Notes: generated by a model not told the origin, from the sequence alone. A stretch of DNA of 64,000 nt from Zygnema cylindricum (GCA_037447655.1 JBBHKE010001486.1:248001-312000); one strand, 5' to 3'. Shown: positions 24,901 to 36,839, counted from the stretch's first letter. Translations and numbers: made by a program.

Positions 24901-25905
24901 GTTACCAGCCATGACAGTGCCAGACCCTCCATTACCATAGTTGTTCTCCAAGTCCTTTGAACAACCACCACCTTCTATATTTGAGTTTCTCATTGGGGGA
25001 ACAAAGCCACTCCGGACACCCCTTTTTGGCAAAGTCTTTATTGAACCACCAGTCAAGGCTGGTATTCCTCCACTGTCCCTCCCTCTACCTGTCCCAGGCC
25101 TTCCCACGTCTTGCGAGCTTGTTTGTAAAAAATCTGATCGTGAACTTCGAGGCTCGTTCAACTCCTCAGTTTTATTTCTATTAGAGGCATTAGCCATCTT
25201 TTGAGAGTGGAGAATGGAAACAAACACAGCCACCAACACATAGCACGCGACAAATGTCAGTGTCAACAACGCGACCGGATGGCATAACAAAGATAGTCTA
25301 AGTCACGAGAACAACCTTTTTTTAGTTATAGTTTCACTGCACCAAAAACTAGTCTCTACTATTCATGCCAAAACTTGCAGAAAACAAATGCTTACCAGTT
25401 TCTGATTTGCAGTTACAAATTCTACAGCGGTTTTATCGATTTCATCGTAATCATCTTCCTGCAATCTCATTCGTTTGTTACGGCTATGTTTCTGAGTTGG
25501 AAAACTCCCTATGTCTTCTTCGTCATCTTTGTAGAACGAAGTTTGTGTATTCTTTCTATTCCACTTCGCAGATTCCGGCCATTTTTTCCCCAGCCTGTGT
25601 CCTTTAGAAGGTGGTTTAGGTTCATCATCAGGTTCATCAACATCACTTTCTGCTGGAAAGAAGTCCGGAGGATCAGCTGGTACTCGCGAACGAACATTTG
25701 GTTGAGATGCTTTTACAGGCCTTTGGCATCCATTATCAACTGGAGAATTTCGACTGAATGGCGTAAAAGAAAATGCTCCTGCTTTATTTCTCTGGTTGTC
25801 AGACTCTTTCTGGTCCTTTTGTGTCTTGTATGAGAATGCAAATCCATCAGCTCCTTGTAGAGAAGGTAGTTTTTTTTGTGATTGTGGACGAAAGACCTTT
25901 CCCAT
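18956..25905 (-). CDS. FIGNL1: Fidgetin-like 1, AAA ATPase (11 exons, 602 aa)
   Basis: Exons: 25905-25396, 25197-24857, 24493-24363, 23911-23793, 23623-23531, 23195-23094, 22473-22371, 22005-21922, 21233-21138, 20826-20702, 19060-18956. All introns are GT-AG and phases agree; the product is 602 aa. Residues 1-280 are low-complexity and acidic; FVTA at 163-166 fits the FxxA RAD51-binding motif of this family. The ATPase follows: [16 protein letters not shown], Walker A GPPGTGKT (365-372), pore-region SLTSKWIGEGEK, Walker B VIFVDEID (420-427), sensor ATNRPQELD, arginine pair in VRRRMSN, and the Vps4-type C-terminus [10 protein letters not shown]. In Arabidopsis the orthologue limits meiotic crossovers by regulating RAD51/DMC1 filaments. 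An intron falls exactly between GPP and GTGKT. Catalytic residues look intact, so it should be functional. The neighbouring gene HAUS1 is on the same strand. The start is the first Met of exon 1. Confidence 0.95.
19291..19512. repeat. Tandem duplication in FIGNL1 last intron
   Basis: Two copies of about 105-112 bp, each containing AAACTCAACAAGTAC and GAGTGAAACAAATTGAAGC and ending TTTTCTGAAGAGTAACAGA. They lie within the 1.64-kb intron between exons 10 and 11. Confidence 0.85.
22609..22792. mobile_element. MITE family B copy in FIGNL1 intron
   Basis: Left end GTTCACCACCCATCACTATT, right end AATAGGGATGGGCATTGTAG (inverted repeat of the left). The interior holds the family marker CCACGTGGCTCATTTTGAGG. 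It lies between exons 6 and 7. Confidence 0.75.
23943..24172. repeat. Three-copy tandem repeat in FIGNL1 intron
   Basis: A unit of about 80-90 bp containing GATGCTTGAC, AAGCTTGAGAAA and AAGAAAAAACAGCCATAG occurs three times, the last copy diverged. It lies between exons 3 and 4. Confidence 0.8.
24559..24758. mobile_element. MITE family B copy in FIGNL1 intron
   Basis: 200 bp. Left end GTACACCGCCCGTCGCAATT, right end TAGTAGCGATGGGCAGTGTAG complementary to it. The interior has ATGAGCCACGTTGCAAAACA. It lies between exons 2 and 3, upstream of exon 3 on the minus strand. Confidence 0.85.
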
Positions 25906-26323
25906 GATGGTGTACTATTTTTTCAAAAAGAAAAACCTCAACAAGGAAGCATGGCCAGAAGCAAAAACATCAATGGAGAAAAAACACACTTTAGAAGTTA
26001 ATAAGACCTTACAAAACTGCTAAAGATTCAGAATACATGGATTGGTTCTCCAACAGAGAGAAGAGTTGATGGAACTAAAGTGTAATTCAGCAGGCAAAAG
26101 GAAGAATAGGTAAGAGAGAAAAACAAACTATGTAAGATTTTCCGGGCAAAGGACAACATAGGTTAAAGAGCAAAACAAACTATGCCTAATATTAACAAGC
26201 AAAAGAAAGGATAGGCTAGAGCGTAAAACAAGCTGTGAAATTTCAACAAGCAAAACAAAAATAGGTCAGAAAACAGCCGTCCTCGTTGGCTGACGCTTTC
26301 CCGATTTCAAAATTTCAAAACGC

Positions 26324-26331
26324 TTGGCGGG
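26324..26331. promoter_or_regulatory. Candidate E2F site upstream of FIGNL1
   Basis: TTGGCGGG fits the E2F consensus TTSSCGSS and lies about 420 bp upstream of the FIGNL1 start codon. A second E2F-like word, TTTCCCGAT, is at about 26,297. Replication and repair genes in plants often use E2F. Function here is inference from the match and position. Confidence 0.45.
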
Positions 26332-26428
26332 ACAAACGACCACAATTGATAAAGTTTTAGACCTTTGCTCCAAAAGTGCTCCTACAAATATTGTATAAAA
26401 GTGCGGAAAATTGGAACTTCTGCATACG

Positions 26429-26637
26429 GTACACCACCATCGCTACTGTAGAGTTACTGAATTAATTGTGTTAATGCATTATTGAAATTAACTATTCTAA
26501 ATTCAATATATTTACGTGGCCCATTTTGAGCCTCTTATTAAATATTGCTAGCAGCACCAAGTGGTTTATGATTATTGATTTATTGGTACAGAACCCGCAC
26601 TTGAATTAGAATGGTTCACTCTAAATAGTATGGTCAG
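26429..26637. mobile_element. MITE family B copy upstream of FIGNL1
   Basis: Begins GTACACCACCATCGCTACTG and carries TACGTGGCCCATTTTGAGCC. The right end has diverged. It lies just beyond the candidate E2F site, so it could mark the outer edge of the FIGNL1 promoter. Confidence 0.65.
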
Positions 26638-26983
26638 TTTAGAGGAATTTTCGTGCGACGAGAATTTCTTGCGTTCGCATGAAATGTCCGCCAGAGGGAA
26701 TTGAATTTTTTGTTCAGTGTGCAACTTCGCATGAAATTTTCGCACGTTTTGAGCGCAGATTTCACTTTCCATTTCTTCTCCAGTTTGTCCTGGTTTCTCG
26801 TGCTGCAGTGAGTTTTCTACAGTTTCTTGTTGTCCTCTTGGCCATCCTTCTTGGTTGTTTTCTGATTCTACAGACACTATTGTCACATAGCTTTCTAGGT
26901 CCCTTCATCTTGTCTTCAGATTTTTTCATTTTGCAGGTTTATGGTACGGTTATTAGACACACGCGATCACTGGCTTTACTGAC

Positions 26984-27052
26984 CAGTAATCGCAGTAATC
27001 GTACGGAAAAGTGAAGCACACGAACTTTTCTGTACGATTACTGCGATTACTG
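26984..27052. repeat. Near-perfect inverted repeat (hairpin)
   Basis: Arms of 29 bp (26,984-27,012 and 27,024-27,052) with one mismatch, separated by 11 bp. Each arm contains CAGTAATCGCAGTAATCGTA in opposite orientation. It is too GC-poor to be a typical terminator; it may be the core of a small foldback element. Confidence 0.85.
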
Positions 27053-28843
27053 ATAAGGCCAGTAATTGGAAATTTGTAATTACTCTATGATTAATTTACT
27101 CTTGGAAGATTTCAATGTAGTGAGAAAAAGCTTGATTTTCTCGAGTTGTTCAGACGGTTTGGTAGTCAAAGCATCTCTCTTCAATGTGATAATATACTTC
27201 TAATTTACTGCAATCGATGTACTAAAACTGTAGTAATATTGCAATCAATGTAGTTTTAATTTTTTGAGCCATTTTTGTCTTAATACAGTTGACTGCTTCA
27301 AACTTAGAATCAATTGTTGTTGACTTCGCTCAATTATTTATCAATTCAGAGCATATTTTAATGTGTGAAAAGGTATGGAGCAGTAAATGTGATTACCCCG
27401 TATTGTAAGCATATGAAACCATTGAGTAGACTCAGACTGCAGGGCAGTAATATTGTCCCACTCCTTTTACACATTAGAACTATTGATTCACAGCAGCAGG
27501 ATGACAGGTAGACAATGTGTGCAATTTGGCTGCAAATGTAGAAAAAACGTTTGAGTCATGTGGTTTATCATCAAAATACGTTGGTATCATTTGGTTTAAG
27601 TCACGTTACGCCTGTTTTGGTTCCAGCCTCCCTTTTCACCAACAGGTTTATTAGTGTGGCTAATCAGACAGATTGGATCTGATAGTTTCTATAGGACGCC
27701 ACTCCAGTTGAATTTGATCAATGCTCTCTTAGACTGATTACATTATTGCTGTTATGATGTTGATGAAAATCAAACATTCAAATTTACAGGCTGTTGTTAA
27801 TCCTTTTTACCCCAAAAGTTGAAAAAAAAATCACACTTTGATTATCACTTTCAATGACACTTTTCTTGATGTGCTTTCTGAACTTTGACTACACTTCATA
27901 ATGTATTGTGCCTTCGCACTAAACCTTTTTATGGATTGTGTGCATATAGGCGTGCAAGAAAGTGATTCGAAAATTTGACAAAAACTCGTTTTCTGACCAG
28001 AGTTCGGTTTTCTTTTTTTCTGGGGTTCCAGGTAAGCAACAAAATTCCACCATGATAGTAGTTCTACCTTAAATGACTGCCATGGGACTGGTGGCGATGT
28101 CTCCACATGCTTCAATCTTCACAAGTCTACTTCCACTTTTTGTAAACCTGGTACTTCGAAGCCATTGCACTTGTTGAAGGACGGCAATCACAATCATGGC
28201 AGCCCTCAACGTCTTGTTTCTATTGATCTATGTTCGCACGTGCAAAATTTATCCGTACGATTAGCAGCAACTGAATTAAAGATGAGCTCGGTTCAGCTAA
28301 CTGCCTTGGTCAATGAAACAAGGACATTCTTTTTGTGAAATCTGTTTCGAACCATGTCCTGCTTGGCATTCTAATGATCAAAATTTCAGGACAACAATTA
28401 TATGCTTCATAAACACAGACAATGCACAGCCCTCGCGAATATTACATTTCAGAACAAAGAGAACTTTCTTTACCACCGAAATGACATTTCAATGTCACAA
28501 ACAATACTAAAGACCTGCTTTCGAGACCTGCTTTGGACCTCAATATTGCACCGTCTAGCGTACAACTAACTTACAGGCTGCTTGAGAATGACACCAATAA
28601 TCATAAGCTTCTCTCAAACACTTCAATGAAAATAGCACCTATCAATTTCAAACCAGGAGCCAACTATCGGACAACATCTTTTCATTTGACTCAAAAAAAA
28701 TTGAAAGAACCTTCAGAAGCATTACTAACTAAAAAAAGACGTATTCTAAAACATAAAATCCTCGTATATACCCGATTCACGTAGCCGGTGAACACCGCTA
28801 GTAGACACGATGACAAAAATACTATATAGAATCATTAACCTCT
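27053..28843. other. Intergenic DNA between FIGNL1 and HAUS1
   Basis: Mostly AT-rich. Short frames on both strands (for example 27,831-28,115) show no motif or conserved splice context. No gene supported. Confidence 0.5.
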
Positions 28844-31800
28844 CTATCCCATATCATTATCCGACATTTTTTCCCTTAGTTTTTCATCAAACTGTAACTT
28901 CCATTCTTGCACTTCTTCCTGTTTCTGTTGCACCAATATTTTCGCACGCTCCACGTCCTGCACACAATCCCACCTAGAAGCTCAGCCAAAACCATAAGCA
29001 ACACCGTGAATCTCTAAAAGCCTTAAGAATCGTTTAGTATAAGGACAGTTTTAGCCTCAAAAATTCTGTTTCCGGTACATATGATGTGGAAAATCGTCAA
29101 CCGCAAAAATACTTAGTAGCAGGAAAAAAAGAATTAGTAATACTTAGTGGCAGGGAAAAAACAATTAGTATATTGACGCTATTTTGTGTTGAAAAAAGCC
29201 GGGATGGAATTAGTGTTATTGATGCTAATAGCAATTCACAGTCTAGCGTCATTATTCACACAAAGATGGGGCTTACAAAGTGTAACCACGAGAGGTTTTT
29301 ATCACTGAGTACAAGCAAGCGAAAATAAACCTCGTCTTGTGACTTAGAATACAAAACGGGATACTCAGACTTACAGGTGGGAGATCTGAGTATTTCTTGA
29401 GCCTTTCCAAAATTGGTCGTAGGTGTGCTTCTAGGGTTGACTTTTCCTGAGCAAGCTTCAAAATGGTACTATGGCTAATGTCTGAAGTGAAGCCTATTTG
29501 TTGTAGCTTGTCCTGCATAGAGAGAACACAAAAAAATTGATTATAGCTTAGACACACCTTACAAGTACCTTGCAAGTGTCTCTCCTTGCATTAATGACCA
29601 GAATGGACCACTGCAAAGACATGTACAGGCTTCATGTAAATCCTGTTCAAGTGTTAAAATCTTAAAGGTTTTATATCCCTTAAGCCATTAAAATAAAAAA
29701 AACAAAAATAGCTGCTGCAACAGTCAAGGAACAGAACTTCAGCCAAAAAAAACATGATTGATGAAATGTCATATTCAGGTAATCAAAACATTTTTCTTAA
29801 AATGTTCATATTCCCAGCCACTACATAGCCGTTTTGAAAGGCAGAATAGCTGGTTTGTCTTTGACCACAGAGACGCACTGCCAGGTTTATCCTTGTCCCC
29901 ACCATTGTAATTTTTTACTTCCGAACAGGACATAATGAGTAGTTAATAATGAGGACAGTGAACATTCACAAGGATTTTCACTATGGTTCTGGTGAACAAT
30001 ATCGTTTTTCTTCCTATTTTGTTAGCAATCAGTGTGAGAAGTTATCTTGAGAAGTTACTACGAGACACTTCCCATTCTCATAACTTTGGACTATACATTT
30101 ATTCCCGAACCATTAGGTCAAGCGAAATTCTCATCTGGGGAACACACAGTGTGTATCAAGTAATCATTTAACCCGCATGAGAAAACAAAACAAAAACTCA
30201 CTTGACAAGAACGACAATCATGTACTGCAAGGAGTCCCTGAGCTCAGTCGAAAACTTGAAACAAAAATTGACGCCACTAAATCAAAAGCAGAAAGGACTC
30301 AAACAACCGATGTAAAAAGCTTAACATGCTTAGAATAATCTACCTCAGATTCTGCCTCCTGTGAATCAGTCTGATCCTGCTCCCTCATTGCCTCCAATTT
30401 GGTTGACCATTTCTGTAATTCTTCTCCTTGCTTCACTTCTGCAACTTTCAACTGCTTCAACAAGCTGTGAAAGAGGAGATCAAACCCAATTCCCAGTATA
30501 GCTTTAGTTTACTAGTTCAATATTAAATGAAGACACACACATCAGATTGCTTAAAAACATAAATAAATGAACATACTCGCTCAGATCCAGATACCGGTGA
30601 ATAACAAAAGTACAAAACAGTACTGTCAGGGTGCAAATAATAATAATAAAGAAGCGACCTCCCATAACTTGTGAAAATCTCCATCAAAATCTCGATGAAA
30701 TAAGGGCATAAAGGGCCTTTGCAGATAGTCTGACGGAAACTGATTCACAAACGACTTGCTTACTTCTCAAGGGCAATGCGTCGCCTGACACTCCGTTGTA
30801 TCAACCCGTCCAAGTTGAGCCTCTCTTGTGACAATTCTGCTTGCCGGTCATCAAGCTTCCATTCAGAGAGATCTGAATCTGCTAACGCAACCAGGTAACT
30901 GCTCCATCGACAGATCCATGTCACAGCTCGGGAAAGTCAGTCAGAGACTATCAATGTGATTCAACAACCTCAGCTCATATTCTAAATATACTACACCGTG
31001 AATATAAAAGTTAAGAAACAATTAGTAAGAGAAATGTTTTAGTTGAATCTATTTCCAGTGCAAGTGATGAGGATGATTTTGAGCCACACGTCGAGAAAAA
31101 AATAATTTCTATTATTAATGCTATTTTGTGTTCAGGGGGGGCAAAAAAACGGGGACCAATATACTGTTATAAATGCTAACAGGGATTCACAGTGTACCAC
31201 TGCGTCCTGTTGCCTGATGGAATTAATATTGGAGAGCAGAGGAAATAAATGGTAAAGGAACAGATCAGCAGTCCATAAACCTTAATTCACTTTCCAAACC
31301 GACTTTACTGCTTTCTCAGAAGCTCACTTCCACTAACGTTCTACAATCAAATAGTATGTGTAGATGCCCAGGCCCTGAAATGTAAACCACCAAACAAACA
31401 AGGTGATTTCATCCACAGCTCTGAACAACTTGAATATTTTGACTCCATGAGCTTGTTAAAACTAAACAAAAAATTGACCAGGCAAGAAATTCACCTCATG
31501 CAGATGCAATATGCAGACTAATGTATGTTGATAACTTGTATAGTCAATACCTCCGTGGAGTGAGAGTTTTGTAACCAAATGCTTGGGCAACATCTCAAAC
31601 AGACAAAGTGAAAATAGGAACTCGGGAAAAAGTATAGGTACAAAACAAGGACAAAAACAAAAATATCCAGGAAGAAAAAACGAATACAAAGAAAAATCTA
31701 CCTGCTTGTGTCCACTTGATTAAGATCCCATACATCAGCCAGCCCAGCTAAATCTTCATTAACTTGTTGGTCCACCAAGTTGTTTGGAAGACCCACTGCT

Positions 31801-32488
31801 TCACGGAGAGCCTGTAACCTCCTTGCTGTTTGTGTAAACCCCAGACAGTAAACCGGATAACAATTAACAATAAGTAAAAGCCAAATATAAAATTACAACT
31901 GAAGCAGTGAACAATGCAAGTGTAGACTGTACATTAGGGAGCAGGAAAATTCACCGCATAGCACCAAAGAGGAATCGACACTCAGTCATTTTATTCAAGC
32001 AAACTTGTGCCCAATAGAACAAGAATCTCAAGAAGCTACTTCTTCATGTGGCTTTTTAGACCATCGTGTTCAAATTAGTAAAAAATTGTATGTCTCATTA
32101 CTCATGCTAGACCATTTGAATGTTTCTTTTTTAAAAAGAGAAATGTTGCAGTCACGCAAAACAAATGACCTCATAAAACAAAACATTGGCATAAGAAGAA
32201 GGGTAACCACTCCAAATGGTCTACATATTTCACCATATTGAGCTCACCTTCTTGCTCATACGCTTTAGCATGTTCCAAAACACTGGCCGTTACCACCTTT
32301 CCTATTTCCTTCTTCCGCTTCAGGAGCTCAGCAGTGTGACTGATAAACTTGTCAGAAAACCTTGAGTTCATGACGCGATCCGAAGATGTCGATTCTTGAG
32401 GCAGCCGCCCAATATCCATAATGCTTAAGTTTTCGCCTCCTACATGAAAAGGTGAACAATTATTGTCATCTTCCCAACATGCAGGCAC
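28844..32488 (-). CDS. HAUS1: Augmin-like complex subunit 1 (HAUS1/AUG1), 6 exons, about 290 aa
   Basis: Exons: 32488-32248, 31825-31702, 30898-30764, 30464-30344, 29512-29375, 28957-28844. GT-AG borders and phases match throughout. The product is coiled-coil rich and follows the HAUS1 order: SVLEHAKAYEQEARRLQALR, then SYLVALADSDLSEWK, KLEAMREQDQ, the family block GFTSDISHSTILKLAQ, and LRPILERLKKYSDLPP near the C-terminus. The length is close to Arabidopsis AUG1 (about 300 aa). Augmin binds existing microtubules and recruits gamma-tubulin to make branches in the spindle, phragmoplast and cortical array. The extreme N-terminus is uncertain. I used Met at 32,488, but an upstream exon joined at an acceptor near 32,440 is possible, and the WL/P-x-F-E segment expected at the start was not found. 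Introns carry two MITEs. Confidence 0.85.
29000..29247. mobile_element. MITE family C copy in HAUS1 last intron region
   Basis: Starts ACACCGTGAATCTC and ends with AGCAATTCACAGTCTAG, the complement of the start. It carries a partly duplicated interior (AATACTTAGTAGCAGG and AATACTTAGTGGCAGG) and TTGACGCTATTTTGTGTTG. Confidence 0.7.
30991..31197. mobile_element. MITE family C copy in HAUS1 intron
   Basis: 207 bp. Left end CTACACCGTGAATAT, right end GGGATTCACAGTGTAC. The interior has ATGCTATTTTGTGTTCAGG, shared with the copies at 29.0 and 43.8 kb. Confidence 0.75.
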
Positions 32489-32640
32489 ATCACGTCTCCA
32501 TAGCTCCAGGCTCGCGAATCCAATGACAAGTGACTAGAATGAGGCTGACATTTCGGGAATTCTTTGCAATCTACAATTTTTCTAAGACAAATGAGTTTCA
32601 TAAAAGCTGAATAGGAACCGACCTTAGAAGTCAGATACAA

Positions 32641-33920
32641 CTGATAGCCTCATTACACTTAACCGGTAGTGCTGGGCAAGACTACTAAGTTGTGTTTTGA
32701 CAGTGAGCACCACTCCTTTTGTTTCACAGCATACAAGCCCTTTTTCCTGGCTTTGGTCTAGTTCTTAAATGGCACCCATTTCACTATGCCTGTGCAATAT
32801 GGCAGAGACTCTCAGCCTTCCTCCGTAATTAAAGACATTAACTAAGTAGTAGAATTTCAACAAATTTAAGAGGACCAGAGAGTGAAACGGTATTGCAGAT
32901 ACTATTTGCAGTAAAAAAAAAAAACATCTTTGGCTGAGAGTGATGCACCATAACTTGCTACGAAGATAGTTGAGTCATAATACAAGCACTTTCCTCGGAC
33001 AATGTTTTATACCACAATGTTTTAGCTAAACGCCAAGAGTTCACTCATTTTCTACATATACTTAGGTCTGAGCACAAGCAGCAGTGGTGTGACGTTGAAA
33101 AATTAGGAAAGCTAATTACCAACATAAACAAGCAAATGGTCAATGCTTATAGATGTCACAGCTAAAAGCTTAGTCAACTTCAGTTTATGCACAGCAAAAG
33201 AGAAAGACTCCAAAAGAGAAACAGAACTGGTGCCGATAAGATGAAGTTAAGCTATATTCTTACGGAACACCAGTGTGGAACTTAAAACTGAGTATTCAGC
33301 TTGGCAAAAATGGAGATCAAACTCAGACTTTTAGATGCTGTGTTATACAAACGGTTTCCTTCACTTGTATTTTAGTATCAACTCAGCAACCCTTGAAATA
33401 ATACTTACTTACCATCACATCCAGTCGCTGCATGAGAAAAACCCATTTACTAACTGCTGTTTATACATCCATAAAGAACAGTAATGATTTTCTAGTCAAA
33501 TACTATCAACATACAATAGATCGTTAGCTGACTAAAACGTTTGCAACATTACTCTTCCATCTGAAAGCATGCAGAAGTTAAGCAACTATATGATTCTTTA
33601 TAGATACAATTAGAAGTTCTTCAGCAATTACTCTTCACTTAAAATGCAGTGGCTTTTTGATACACCCTTTCCACAGTACTTCAAGAAAATTCACAAACAT
33701 ATGTACAAAATAAACAATAAAAATAAGCTTGAAGGAGAACAGCAGAAAGAGGATAAACAATTTTTTGGCAGTTCATGCTCATTTGTTATCCAAGTTCTAC
33801 TCAAATTCCAATTTTACGGCAAACTGGCAAGAACATATTATGTAACAGCCTTGAGGGAGAATCGTACCAGGTCTTGATACTATGTACTGTTGACAATTTT
33901 ATTCTCAGTTTTAATGTAAT
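32641..33920. other. DNA upstream of the first HAUS1 exon found; no exon assigned
   Basis: AT-rich sequence with no recognisable coding segment. It could be a 5' intron of HAUS1 if an upstream exon exists. Confidence 0.35.
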
Positions 33921-34241
33921 TCAGTGTCTGCTCAAGTATCCCTGCAATATTACTCTGCCGTCAATATTGTCATGTAAAAGAGGCAAAGTTTCTGGAGGAG
34001 AAACATCTGAAGCTACAGAAGACAATATGGTGCTTTGATCTTGACGGAGAATAGATGCAGAAGACCGAGACCGTCGTTCTCTCTCAAACAAAGAATATAA
34101 ATCAGCGGGAGAAATTGTTACTCTCATGGAAGGATCTTTGAACCAAATGTAAACTTCTCTGGCAAACCTCAAAAAGCTAATTCCACAACTCAACGCAAGA
34201 ACGGCTAGTAGCCAATCAGGCATTGCTGCAGAGGGAGACAA
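33921..34241 (-). CDS. Unrecognised ORF with N-terminal hydrophobic segment
   Basis: The frame is 106 codons; the more likely start is the second Met (MPDWLLAVLALSCGISFLRF), which follows a good acceptor (CCCTCTGCAG) at about 34,226. Residues 4-20 are hydrophobic and could anchor the protein in a membrane. A hydrophilic tail follows with VYIWFKDPSMRVTISPADLY, ERERRSRSSAS and SPPETLPLLHDN. A weak donor (AGA/GTAATA) would end the exon near 33,944. It could be an upstream exon of the HAUS1 locus or a small separate gene, but the phase does not fit the HAUS1 acceptor near 32,440 directly. I do not recognise the family. Confidence 0.35.
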   Translation of the reverse strand: MSPSAAMPDWLLAVLALSCGISFLRFAREVYIWFKDPSMRVTISPADLYSLFERERRSRSSASILRQDQSTILSSVASDVSPPETLPLLHDNIDGRVILQGYLSRH

Positions 34242-35318
34242 TGTAGATAGAAATTGAAAACATACTGCAGGCTAGTCTAATATGCTTAGGAAACTTTAAA
34301 TTTCAAAATGTAAACTGGAGCCCCCAGTGTACAAAGTCAAATGTATACATTAGGTCAAGACCTAAAGAATTCGCTAAGTTGGTACAGTACTTTTGCTACA
34401 AAGGATTAGGTCTGTACTAATAGGTCAAAAATGCGAAACCCATGGGAACCCTAAATATTGACGCAAGTATATACGCGTACTAAACGAGTTTTCAAAAAGA
34501 AACAATACGCATATAGTATGGAGTAAGCGCGTTTAGCGTTTCGCCGTTTCCTTACCTTTTCGCATAGATGTCCCGTGCGGATAATACGCACGGTATAAAC
34601 TAACGAATACTACGTACGGTACGCATCAAACGCTTTTGAAAAGTTAATAAAATGCGTACCCTGCTTTGTACCCGTACATTATTTTTACACTTACGTACAG
34701 TGTCCGTCTATGTTAGAACATTTTAGGGTTATTTAGGGGATTTTTAGGGTTTCCAAGGTACATTGCCGTACGCTCCTTTTTATTTCAGTACGGCTTGTGT
34801 AGATATTCCGTACTCTTAGGTTTGTTAGGGCACACTTTCATACAATTTCGGACATTTCTGTTAAATTTCCGTACTTTTTGAGATTTTTAAGGATTTTCTA
34901 AGATTACGCTTTCCGTACGATTTTGTACATGGCCGTACAGCGAAATTTACACGAATTTTACGAAAAGTATGAAAAAGACAAATTTTACGTAGTTTTCGTA
35001 AAAAAGTTGAAATCCGTACGAATTGGACATCAACGCCTTTTCGCCATAGTTGTTCACGGCGATTAGTGCGAACGTACCAATCGCAACGAATTATACTTTA
35101 CGAACGCATTGAACCTTTTGAACAAATCGTTAAAAACCGTTAATGAATTTCCCTTCGTACTATTCCGTACATGAAAAAAAAAACTTATGCATATAGCGCA
35201 GTTTGCAAGTTTTTCCCGTTAAATGAGCGCTAAAATAATACAACTGTTTAATAAAATATCACACTCCGTGACGGTATCGGAATTCTTTAATCAGCTGGTA
35301 GTGGAGACGACGAACTTT

Positions 35319-36314
35319 GGGTCAAGTTCCATCAGTCGAAAAGTGGGGTAGTTTACATAAATTCACGACTATCCGTACCAATTCGTACCGCTTATTTTAT
35401 TTTTATACGCGAAACAACATTACAGAGAATCTTGCCAATACTCTCCAAAGGTCTTGGAGGTAATACTGACCGTCAGATGTTCATCCCCGAGGCGTTCGCT
35501 TCATTTTTCTTTGTAGCTACCAACGTACCTGTAAGGGTAACCTTCCACCAGGCGTTCCCAGTAATCGTACGGTCACTTTTACTAGCAATAATATTAGTAA
35601 CAACTTTCCATCAGGTCGTGCCAGTGAAGCAAAAATTGCCTACGTGCTAGATTGCGACAAGTACCACGTAGGATCCTAGTGAGCCGCCCGAGATTAATGA
35701 AAGATTGAAAGGTACAAAATCTCAACTGCGTATCTGTACGGGCGGACGCATATTAAAATATCTAGTAGCGTCACGCTAATGTACAATCTGTACATCCTTG
35801 TATTTGTCGTTGTACCAACGATCACGAAAACCGTTGCAAAATGAGAATTCGTGCAAAATGTCCATGAATGTACCATTTGTACGTTCATGTATAATCGTTG
35901 TACCAGCGGAGGCGTGACAAGATGTCCTACAACCAAGATTTTGTCGTCGAACAGGGTGGATTTGATGTAAGAAGGTACACGCCATTTGCCACATGTAAGT
36001 TTATACCTTCACGTCCGTCGTGGATCGACTCTGACTTTAACAAGTGGACCAATACACGCGTCCAGTAAGCACAAAGTGACCTCCAGAGGACAGTCGAGTC
36101 TCCTCCAGTACTCCTGAGGTACTGGATAGAAGGGGCGTTTGCGTCAAAATTTCAAAATCGGACAGTGGAAGTTTTCGCCAAAAAGTCTGGAGAATCTTAA
36201 CGAATTTATGGTAAACGTCTTTTGTAAGAAAAAAAAAAAAAACAGTACGACTTAGTACGAAAAGGTACTTTCTCTTGTAAACAGCCCCACTTTTCGCCTG
36301 ATGGAAGGTTACCC
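35319..36314. mobile_element. Non-autonomous TIR element, about 1.0 kb
   Basis: The left end (35,319, GGGTCAAGTTCCATCAG then CGAAAAGTGGGG and GTTTAC) is the imperfect inverted repeat, about 38 bp, of the right end (36,314, reading inward GGGTAACCTTCCATCAG, CGAAAAGTGGGG, GTTTAC). The right flank is TTA and the left TTT. A second terminus-like sequence (GGGTAACCTTCCACCAGGCG) occurs internally at 35,535, flanked by TAA, suggesting a nested or rearranged copy. No transposase seen. Confidence 0.7.
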
Positions 36315-36839
36315 TTAAAGGTGGCTTGGCACTTGGCAGATACAGAAAAAAATTAATCGTGACACGCTGGACAAATAAGCTACGTGTCACAATGGAAAAC
36401 CAACAAAAAATGACGAAATTTGCACATGGTATGTACGTTTTAAAATGCAACTGAAAATTAAAAAAATATTCTTGAAACGGTCCTTTGTCGCGCAATTTCT
36501 TTCGTCACACTATTTTCGGCAAAGGATTTTCGTCATGTTCGAAAACACAAACCCTAAACAATGAGTTGGCGTAAAAGATGGCGTTTGCAGAAAGTACAAA
36601 AGTTTTGTCGTATCATGATTTGGTACGCAGGTACATGGTACGCAATTGAAAAATTGAAGTGAAATTTGTCGGTGTGAAGATTTTTAAAAGATTTAAGTAT
36701 TTGGTCAAAACCTACGTGGTGCCACTCAATGTATAACACGTGGATTACAGAATCTTCGTGATGGAACATCGACTCAATTAACCCGACCCATAGAGTTGGC
36801 CGTACGATTACAGAAACGACCGATGGAACTTGACCCTTA

